Origin: Candidatus Stygibacter australis
GTDB lineage: Bacteria > Cloacimonadota > Cloacimonadia > Cloacimonadales > TCS61
Length of the DNA stretch: 49,226 nt
Assembly: GCA_030765845.1 (NCBI GenBank)
Contig: JAVCDJ010000113.1
Coordinates: 1-49,226 of the forward strand
Direction of reading: 5' to 3'
The position numbers and the translations under genes were made by a program. Below the pieces are notes generated by a model that searched no databases, was not told where the DNA came from, and was given only the letters and a program-made list of their open reading frames with translations. The first letter of the stretch is position 1; every line of letters starts with the position of its first letter. Of the stretch, positions 24,368 to 30,797 are shown piece by piece.

Positions 24368-25927
24368 TTAAAACAGCATTTCCAGGATCAAGCCCTGAGG
24401 TAGTGGAACATAGAGTAATTTATAAAATACCAGATAAGAAAAGAGCAGCCAGCAGGCAGAAATAATAAGTGTCATCCTGATATTTTTATAGCCCAGGAGT
24501 AATATTCCTGCAATCACAAATAAAAATGTGCTGATAAAATAGCCCAGGAAATGTATTCCCATTAGATAAAGCGCCAGAAGAGCTACGAATTTGAATACTG
24601 AACTGCTGCTGTCTGTTGTTTTCAGAATTTCTTCCCTTTTAATCAGTATACTCACCAGCAGAGCAATATTCAAAGGAATCAGAATATATATCCAGAGACG
24701 AGGTACTATTGCTGGTCCCACATCTTCATTACTGGGGAAAGTGAACGAAAGAAGGTAGAAGATAAGTGACAGGAAGATGAAAAACACTGGCAGAAGAATT
24801 CCATTCAGCCAGCTTTTTATCTGAGATCGCGAGATAAAAAACCATAATACCAGGAATACTGCGCAAAGGATTATCACCAACATCCGGAAAGTATTACCAC
24901 TAGCCAGTTTTGCCATAAAACTATCTGTTTCAGTATTGATAATTCTCAGTTTTGATAAATAGTAGGTAAAATCCTGTTTATCACTCTGAACTACCTGCAA
25001 AAATTCATTACTGTCAGCATACTTGACTTCAATACCACCTCGTTCCCAGTAATTTCGCCATTCCGGGTCAGCATTTACTTTCTGAAAAAGTTCATTATAC
25101 CACTCTTTCACAGATTCAGGAACACCCTTCTTAAGCACAAATCCACGCCACATGTATTCATTTTCCAGATCAGGAAGCCCCAGTTCAGTCAAGGTGGGCA
25201 CATTGGGGAATTGCGGTAACCTTTTTTCGCTGGAAACAGCAACTATCTGCAGGTCATCATTTCCCAGAACTTCACGGGGATTACCCACATAAGCCACTCC
25301 CTGTTCACCCAGGAGTGCTGCTATTGCTTTTCCGCCACTGGCAAAAGGTATCCACTTGGCATTAATACCTGCTTTGTCCCAAACTTTAAGGGCAGTTACA
25401 TGGTCTAAACCACCATTTGCAGGACCCAGCCATATTTGTTTGCCATTCTTCTCTTTGGCATCAGCCACCAGATCGTCCCAGGTGTTTATTCCGCTTTGCC
25501 GGTAGGTGATAATGCATTCCGGGTCTGCCATCATCATCGCAGCCCAGTCAATATCCTCAATAAAAGTTTCTGCTCCAGTGGCTACTATTTTGGAAATATT
25601 TGATTTTGTGCTGGCAAGCAGAGTATAGCCATCTGCAGGTTTTTGCAGCATATTTTTAAGAGCTACTATCCCGCCGGAACCAGGTTTATTTTCAACTACA
25701 AAAGTAGCATCAGAATATTTATTTGCGATATCCACAAATTTACGGGCAGTAACATCAATCAGCCCTCCTGGTCCTGTATAAACCAGTAAAGTAATTGGTT
25801 TTTCTGGAAAAGAGAATTCGATTTCTCTTTTACAGCCTGAAAACAGCATTATCAGGATAAAGCCAAGTATCAGCAACTTTCTGAAATATTTCAGTTTATG
25901 AGAAAGACCGGTTTTAATATTTAACAT
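24368..25927 (-). CDS. Fused TctC binding protein and TctB membrane subunit
   Basis: The 519-aa product joins two proteins usually encoded apart. Residues about 35-325 are a TctC/Bug solute-binding domain: PEKPITLLVYTGPGGLIDVT, VVENKPGSGG, PADGYTLL, PNVPTLTELGL and YMWRGFVLKKGVP are all family features. About 340-519 contain five or six hydrophobic helices with the TctB region GPAIVPRLW and LGYKNIR. The N-terminus has a hydrophobic segment and a lipobox-like LFSGC at Cys32, so the binding domain may be anchored at both ends. No frame break separates the halves. It lies 12 bases after a PiT gene and 12 before tctA. Separate binding and membrane subunits are the rule in TTT systems, so this is notable. 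Confidence 0.9.
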   Translation of the reverse strand: MLNIKTGLSHKLKYFRKLLILGFILIMLFSGCKREIEFSFPEKPITLLVYTGPGGLIDVTARKFVDIANKYSDATFVVENKPGSGGIVALKNMLQKPADGYTLLASTKSNISKIVATGAETFIEDIDWAAMMMADPECIITYRQSGINTWDDLVADAKEKNGKQIWLGPANGGLDHVTALKVWDKAGINAKWIPFASGGKAIAALLGEQGVAYVGNPREVLGNDDLQIVAVSSEKRLPQFPNVPTLTELGLPDLENEYMWRGFVLKKGVPESVKEWYNELFQKVNADPEWRNYWERGGIEVKYADSNEFLQVVQSDKQDFTYYLSKLRIINTETDSFMAKLASGNTFRMLVIILCAVFLVLWFFISRSQIKSWLNGILLPVFFIFLSLIFYLLSFTFPSNEDVGPAIVPRLWIYILIPLNIALLVSILIKREEILKTTDSSSSVFKFVALLALYLMGIHFLGYFISTFLFVIAGILLLGYKNIRMTLIISACWLLFSYLVFYKLLYVPLPQGLILEMLF

Positions 25928-25939
25928 ATTCTCTCCTGC

Positions 25940-26989
25940 CTAATGATATACATTATGCATGAAAACATTTTGCATAAAAAATAAAGCGATATATGAAAAA
26001 ATGGCAGATGCCAGGGGTGTTACCACCCAGCCTATACTAATCTCTGCCAGCTTTTTAAAATTTAGATTACGCACACCTTTTGCCAGACTGATACCCATCA
26101 CAGATCCAACTACTGCCTGCGAACTGGATACGGGTACCAAAGGAAATGCCGGCAGATGGAGGGAAGTTAGAAAATCATATAATCCTTGCGAAGCGAAAAG
26201 GAAGAGAGTGATCGAGCTTGCCAGAACCACTACCAGCCCTGTGACAGGATTTAATTTAAAAATACCAGTTCCTACAGTTTTCATAACTCTTTTGGAATAG
26301 GTAAAAACTCCTATTGCTATGGCAATTCCACCCAGAAAGAAGAGCTGCTGTACATTAGAGATATGAAACAAGCTGGATAAAGTAATATCTTTGAATGGAG
26401 AAGAATTTATAAATACTCCCATTACGTTACCAATATTATTTGCTCCCAGACTATATGACCCAAAAGCACCCACAATGATCATAGCTATCCGGATATACAT
26501 ATCCATCCTAAGCATGTGGATACACGATTTTTCTACTATTCGTTTTACCAATAGAAAAAGGATAAAGGCAAATATAGCTGACAAGATTGGTGAAAATATC
26601 CAGGTCCCCACAATTTTGGTCAATGAACTCATGCTTGTAGGTGTCCCTGAAAATAAGTTCCAGCCAATTATGGAACCCACAATAGCCTGCGAGGTAGATA
26701 CCGGTAATCCTGCTTTGGTCATCCATAAAACTGTAAGAGCCGCAGATAGCGCTACTATAAAGGCACCAGCGAGTTCATTTACATTTCCCAGCTTACCAAG
26801 AGTGTGTGATGCTCCAGCGCCGCTTATTACTGCTCCCAGGATCAGGAATATACTGCAGATCAATGCTGCTGTTTTGAATTTGACCATTTTGGTGCCAACT
26901 GCTGTGCCAAAGATATTGGCAGCATCATTTGCTCCTAAAGACCAGCCCAGAAACAAACCACTTGATAAGAAAAAAACTGTGATCAGCAT
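25940..26989 (-). CDS. PiT-family inorganic phosphate permease, copy 1
   Basis: This 349-aa membrane protein has about ten hydrophobic segments and the two inverted halves of the PiT family. The N-terminal half contains SLGANDAANIFG and the C-terminal half SLGANNIGNVMG; GANDVANA-type sequences are the family signature. STSQAIVGSIIG and SSSQAVVGSVMG are the matching second motifs of the halves. PiT proteins move phosphate, often as a metal-phosphate complex, with protons or sodium. It keeps the acidic residue of the first signature, unlike its neighbour at 27090. It is about 12 bases upstream of the TctC-TctB gene. Confidence 0.93.
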   Translation of the reverse strand: MLITVFFLSSGLFLGWSLGANDAANIFGTAVGTKMVKFKTAALICSIFLILGAVISGAGASHTLGKLGNVNELAGAFIVALSAALTVLWMTKAGLPVSTSQAIVGSIIGWNLFSGTPTSMSSLTKIVGTWIFSPILSAIFAFILFLLVKRIVEKSCIHMLRMDMYIRIAMIIVGAFGSYSLGANNIGNVMGVFINSSPFKDITLSSLFHISNVQQLFFLGGIAIAIGVFTYSKRVMKTVGTGIFKLNPVTGLVVVLASSITLFLFASQGLYDFLTSLHLPAFPLVPVSSSQAVVGSVMGISLAKGVRNLNFKKLAEISIGWVVTPLASAIFSYIALFFMQNVFMHNVYH

Positions 26990-27029
26990 TTATTATTTTT
27001 CCCTGCAATTAAATTACAGATCATAAAAC

Positions 27030-27047
27030 GGCAAAACACATTTTGCC
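27030..27047 (-). promoter_or_regulatory. Hairpin between the two PiT genes
   Basis: GGCAAAA and TTTTGCC flank CACA in the 100-base gap between the PiT genes, the largest gap of the operon. On the minus strand it is followed by GTTTTATG. It may be a weak attenuator or a processing or stability hairpin that lets downstream genes be expressed at another level. Confidence 0.4.
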
Positions 27048-27089
27048 CATATTTAAAATATTTAGGCAATCTAATTTCCATTATATTTT

Positions 27090-28139
27090 TCATGAAACCA
27101 CATTCTGTAAAAACACATTCTGCATAAAAAACAGTGTAAAATAAGCGATAACAGCCGAAAGTATTGGTGTGATGATCCAACCGAGCCCGATATGTCCTAT
27201 CTTTTTAAAATTTATATTACGTCCCCCTTTAGCTATGCTGATTCCCATTACTGCCCCCACTATTGCCTGCGATGATGATACCGGTACCAGTGGAAATGCT
27301 GGTAAATGGTGTGATAGCAGAAAATGGCGTAAACCTACTGAAGCAAACAGAAATAGGGTTATTGAAGTTGAAAGCACCACTACCAGAGCAGTTACTGGTG
27401 ATAATTTGAATATCCCTTCACCCACTGTCATCATTACCCGTTTTGAATAGGTGAAAACTCCCACTGCAATTGCTACGGCTCCAAGAAAGAATAACTGCTG
27501 CACAGCGCTGATATGAAGGAATCCAAATATCGTGAAATCTTTAAAGGGTGAGGAAGCGATAAAAATACCTACAACATTACCGATATTATTGGCACCCAGA
27601 CTGTAGGATCCAAAGGCACCAACTATTATTAGTGCCAGGCGTGTGTAGTGATCCATGCTTAGTAGATGTATCCGTGATTTTTCTGCAATATGACGGAAAA
27701 TATGGAAGAGGAAAACTGCAGTGACAGCCGTTAATACTGGGGAAAAAATCCAGGTTCCGGCTATTTTGTAAAGTGCCTGCTGATCTGTTGCCATGTGTGC
27801 ATACAGATTCCAGCCGATGATACCACCTACTATTGCCTGACTGGTGGAAATGGGTATTCCCGCTCTAGTCATGATTAGTGAAGAAATCGCAGCTGAAAGT
27901 GCTACTACAAAGGCTCCTGGCAGTGTTGAAATCGAACCTAGTTTACCAAGAGTATCAGCAGCTCCAGCACCACTGATAACTGCTCCCAAAATCACAAATA
28001 CACTGCATACTATCGCTGCAGTGCGGAATGAGATCATACGGGTGGCTACAGCTGAACCAAAAAAATTCGCGGCATTGTTTGCTCCTAAAGACCAGCCCAG
28101 GAATAATCCACTGGATAAAAAGAATATGACTGTAACCAT
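27090..28139 (-). CDS. PiT-family inorganic phosphate permease, copy 2
   Basis: This protein has the same length (349 aa) as the PiT at 25940 and is clearly its paralogue, with the same arrangement of helices and STSQAIVGGIIG / SSSQAIVGAVMG. Its first signature reads SLGANNAANFFG, with Asn (codon AAT) where the family and the paralogue have Asp; the second half has GANNIGN as in the paralogue. The two copies are tandem, so they arose by duplication, and the change may alter the coupling ion, the affinity or the role. It starts 21 bases after the DUF47 gene. PiT genes preceded by a DUF47 gene are a common arrangement in bacteria. Confidence 0.92.
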   Translation of the reverse strand: MVTVIFFLSSGLFLGWSLGANNAANFFGSAVATRMISFRTAAIVCSVFVILGAVISGAGAADTLGKLGSISTLPGAFVVALSAAISSLIMTRAGIPISTSQAIVGGIIGWNLYAHMATDQQALYKIAGTWIFSPVLTAVTAVFLFHIFRHIAEKSRIHLLSMDHYTRLALIIVGAFGSYSLGANNIGNVVGIFIASSPFKDFTIFGFLHISAVQQLFFLGAVAIAVGVFTYSKRVMMTVGEGIFKLSPVTALVVVLSTSITLFLFASVGLRHFLLSHHLPAFPLVPVSSSQAIVGAVMGISIAKGGRNINFKKIGHIGLGWIITPILSAVIAYFTLFFMQNVFLQNVVS

Positions 28140-28160
28140 TAAACTGCTATCTCCCGGTTA

Positions 28161-28811
28161 TTATATCTTTCTTTTAATTGCATACACCGAAAGTCTCTCT
28201 GCTACCGCCTGTGCTACATCAGAGACCATAGCAATTTTTTCGGCAAAATAACGCATGTGAACTTTATGGCTGAAACGCTCGATCTCTGTGCTGTTAAAAG
28301 CTTTTCGTTTTAATTGCTCTTCCAGATCATCCACTTCGTGCTCATAGAAGTGAACCTTGTTTACATAATTACTCACCATAGTAATATCCGTGAAAAATGA
28401 CCTGGCTGCTTTGACTATTTCATCTACGCAAAGGGCTGAAAGTTCTGCCAGTTCCCGGAAGTCAGATTTGAGAAAATCACGGATATCAGGGGTTTCGATG
28501 GAAAATTGTTCTAACACTTTCTCGCAAATATCCACTACATCATCAAGGGTTTCCAGAAGCCCCAGCACATCTCCGCGTGATTCAGGGATCAGCATATAAG
28601 TATAAAGTTTACGCTTAATATCACGTCGAACGGCGTCCGCTTCACTTTCCAGTGCAGTAATATCTCGGAAATTTTTGTCAAATTTTTCCATTTTCCCATT
28701 CAGATAGGCTTTCACGCCTTCATTAAAAACCAGACCAGCTCTTGACACCAGGTCAAGATAGCATTCAATATCTGCTTCTAATTGCTTTGTTTTACTGCCA
28801 AATATTGCCAT
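28161..28811 (-). CDS. PhoU-like DUF47 protein
   Basis: The 216-aa protein is helical and belongs to the DUF47/PhoU-like family (TIGR00153 type). Features include the N-terminal region with AIFGSK, the central LLETLDDVVDICEKVLEQFSI and the ending ...KIAMVSDVAQAVAERLSVYA. Such proteins are encoded next to PiT transporters and are thought to regulate them, with metal-binding E/D-rich faces as in PhoU. It lies between ppx-like and PiT genes with gaps of 15 and 21 bases. It is probably cytoplasmic and controls the paired transporters. Confidence 0.9.
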   Translation of the reverse strand: MAIFGSKTKQLEADIECYLDLVSRAGLVFNEGVKAYLNGKMEKFDKNFRDITALESEADAVRRDIKRKLYTYMLIPESRGDVLGLLETLDDVVDICEKVLEQFSIETPDIRDFLKSDFRELAELSALCVDEIVKAARSFFTDITMVSNYVNKVHFYEHEVDDLEEQLKRKAFNSTEIERFSHKVHMRYFAEKIAMVSDVAQAVAERLSVYAIKRKI

Positions 28812-28826
28812 CTTAACTCCTCCGTT

Positions 28827-29732
28827 TTAGTGGAACCTGTCAAACATCAGTCCGTGTCTTAATCCACGATCACTAATGGTCAGGCTCTCTATTTTTAGGA
28901 TTTCCATTATTGTTTTTATTATTCCTGCACCAGCCAGGATCACATCTGCTCGTTTGGGTTGTAATCCAGTGATTGCCTTTCTTTGCTCAACACTTCTTGA
29001 CTTATACATTTCCAATTGCCGATTTACTTCCGGCAGGGTTATACTGGAACCCTGGATAACGTTGGCATCATATTTCGCCATCTTATGCATCACAGCACCC
29101 ATACTGGTAACTGTCCCTCCGATACCAACCAGATGATCAACCCTTTCACCAATGATCTCTTTTTCAAAGAATTTATGCATAAAAATCAGCATTCGCTTAA
29201 CTTCTTGTTCCAGAGGCGGATCAGAAAGAAATTCCTCGGTAGGCGACACAGCACCCAGATTAAGACTGATCTTATTTTGAAATTCCATTCCACTACCAAA
29301 TATGAATTCTGTACTGCCACCACCAGTATCAAATACTACAACATTCTTATCTGTTTTACCAATGGTTGATAATACTGCCAGGTAGGAGAGACGTGCTTCT
29401 TCCTCTCCGGGGATTACTTTTATCTCCAGGTTAAGTTCCTTTTTTGCCCGATCAAGAAACTTTCTGCTGTTTTTGGCTGTACGAAGGCACATAGTACCCA
29501 CAGCTATGATCTCTTCGACTTTATATTCGCGCGCCTGGATCATAAATTCAGCCAGTACAGCTATATTCCTATCCATTGCCTCAGGTGAAATTTCACCGGT
29601 TTTATACAACCCTTCACCTAATCTCGAAATGTTGTTCGTGTCTATCAGTATCTCTGTTTTGCCTTGATCATGGGATAACAACATGAATTTTATTGAGTTT
29701 GTCCCAATATCTAATATTGCATAGTTTGCCAT
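28827..29732 (-). CDS. Ppx/GppA-type exopolyphosphatase
   Basis: This 301-aa protein is a short, core-domain Ppx/GppA phosphatase of the ASKHA fold. It has YAILDIGTNSIKFMLL, VGTMCLRTAKNSRKFL, VIPGEEEARLSY, VFDTGGGSTEF and VGIGGTVTSMGAV, all at the expected places. Enzymes of this type release phosphate from polyphosphate or hydrolyse pppGpp. The C-terminal HD-like domains of E. coli Ppx are absent, as in many short homologues. Its place between a CYTH protein and phosphate transporter genes favours polyphosphate turnover over pppGpp, but this is inference. Confidence 0.92.
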   Translation of the reverse strand: MANYAILDIGTNSIKFMLLSHDQGKTEILIDTNNISRLGEGLYKTGEISPEAMDRNIAVLAEFMIQAREYKVEEIIAVGTMCLRTAKNSRKFLDRAKKELNLEIKVIPGEEEARLSYLAVLSTIGKTDKNVVVFDTGGGSTEFIFGSGMEFQNKISLNLGAVSPTEEFLSDPPLEQEVKRMLIFMHKFFEKEIIGERVDHLVGIGGTVTSMGAVMHKMAKYDANVIQGSSITLPEVNRQLEMYKSRSVEQRKAITGLQPKRADVILAGAGIIKTIMEILKIESLTISDRGLRHGLMFDRFH

Positions 29733-29749
29733 TAAGCCTCCTGCTTCAC

Positions 29750-30340
29750 TTAATATTTGATCCCAAAAGCTCTTTTCATTGCTTTAATATAATTGATATT
29801 TTCAAATTTTGTGAGCCCCAGTTTTTGCACTGTTTGCAGAACCAGCTTTGGATCAGCATGTTCCACTGCAATAGTCTGCTGCGAGACATCATCAAATTGC
29901 ACCTCTGCTATCTCCACGATTGCTCCGTCTATTTTATAGCCATGACGGTTCTTCTTTACATTAACTATCCTCAGCTCAGGATTTTTGCCGATCAATTCTT
30001 CAAGATATGCAGTGTAGCTATATTCGTCCTGTTTCAAATAGGGCAATTGCAGACCAAAAGCTTTATATACAAGTGCCAGATCATTGATATGGATTGGGAA
30101 AGCTGATTTTGCCAGAACTGTCCACTGCTCAAGTGAGTTTTCGTTATTGATACGGATAGGGGTTTTGATGTCCATCAGTTCTGCTCTGATCTTAGTATTG
30201 TCATTACTTTTGGCTGATAATATATATAATTCCTCACTTTCACGATCAAATGAATCCCCAGATTGCCTGATCACCTCTGCTTCTTTGCTGAGATCTTCAC
30301 CAAAGGTTCGCCATTCCCATCTTGGGATTATCTTTTCCAT
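29750..30340 (-). CDS. CYTH/TTM-like protein, possible triphosphatase
   Basis: This 196-aa protein resembles the CYTH (triphosphate tunnel metalloenzyme) superfamily: alternating charged strands such as TKIRAELMDIKTPIRI, LEQWTVLAKSAFPI, GAIVEIAEVQFDD and a C-terminal NINYIKAMKRAFGI. CYTH proteins act on inorganic triphosphate, thiamine triphosphate or ATP. The usual N-terminal ExExK is here WEWRTFG, so the motif has only a partial match and catalysis is uncertain. Pairing with a Ppx/GppA enzyme fits a role in short-chain polyphosphate metabolism. The start overlaps the ArsR stop by one base, and the Ppx gene follows after 17 bases. Other possible roles: polyphosphate binding or regulation. 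Confidence 0.7.
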   Translation of the reverse strand: MEKIIPRWEWRTFGEDLSKEAEVIRQSGDSFDRESEELYILSAKSNDNTKIRAELMDIKTPIRINNENSLEQWTVLAKSAFPIHINDLALVYKAFGLQLPYLKQDEYSYTAYLEELIGKNPELRIVNVKKNRHGYKIDGAIVEIAEVQFDDVSQQTIAVEHADPKLVLQTVQKLGLTKFENINYIKAMKRAFGIKY

Positions 30341-30705
30341 TATTCTTCTCCTTTCAAAATTATTGTCTGCTTTATTTTATTTCTTGCTTCTGCTATCTTT
30401 TCCCAGTTGCCTTCCCATTTATTATATAATATCTGGGTGCCTATTTCCAGTATCTCTTTCAATTTGGGCTCACGGATGGAATAATACACTTTACGCCATT
30501 TCTGCTCTTTTTTCAGATATGCCCCTTCAAAGAGTATTTTTAAATGTGCAGATAGAGTATTTTGAGGTACATCGATCTTCTGAGATATTTCTGTCACGGA
30601 AAGACTTTCTTCCTCTGCCAGAGCATAGATTATTTTTATTCTAACGGGGTTAGACACCACGTCAAAAAGTTTTGAAAGCTTAGAGAGCACGAATTCATCA
30701 AGCAT
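30340..30705 (-). CDS. ArsR-type winged-helix transcription regulator
   Basis: This 121-aa regulator has the ArsR/HTH_5 winged helix: LFDVVSNPVRIKIIYALAEE, SVTEISQKIDVPQNTLSAHL and a wing with KWRKVYYSI. ArsR-type repressors sense metals or other ligands, but there is no ELCVCD-type cysteine motif, so classic arsenite or metal thiolate sensing is unlikely. I chose the second of two adjacent ATGs (30705), because AGGAGG sits 5 bases from it and only 2 from the first. It is the first gene of the ten-gene operon and has a palindrome just upstream, so it probably autoregulates. Confidence 0.88.
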   Translation of the reverse strand: MLDEFVLSKLSKLFDVVSNPVRIKIIYALAEEESLSVTEISQKIDVPQNTLSAHLKILFEGAYLKKEQKWRKVYYSIREPKLKEILEIGTQILYNKWEGNWEKIAEARNKIKQTIILKGEE

Positions 30706-30734
30706 CATATCCTCCTTTCTGTCATCTTAGACAC

Positions 30735-30751
30735 ATCTGATATTATCAGAT
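30735..30751. promoter_or_regulatory. Candidate operator of the ArsR-type regulator
   Basis: ATCTGATA and TATCAGAT form a perfect 8+8 palindrome around one base, 30 bases upstream of the ArsR start. On the minus strand TTGACT (30761-30756) and TATAAT (30755-30750) lie beside it, though the usual -35/-10 spacing is not met. It is well placed to control the whole operon. Confidence 0.5.
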
Positions 30752-30797
30752 TATAAGTCAAGAACTTTTTTATTAGGATACCTGAAATAGGGTGAGA

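Noticed and set aside
26391-27026. A 211-aa plus-strand gene, and similar plus-strand frames at 25959, 27169 and 27844
   Set aside because: They are antisense to the well-supported PiT genes, and their open state follows from the codon composition of those genes.
30340-30705. Arsenic resistance operon
   Set aside because: An ArsR-type fold is present, but there is no metal-binding Cys motif, no arsenate reductase and no arsenite pump; PiT and PhoU-like genes point to phosphate.
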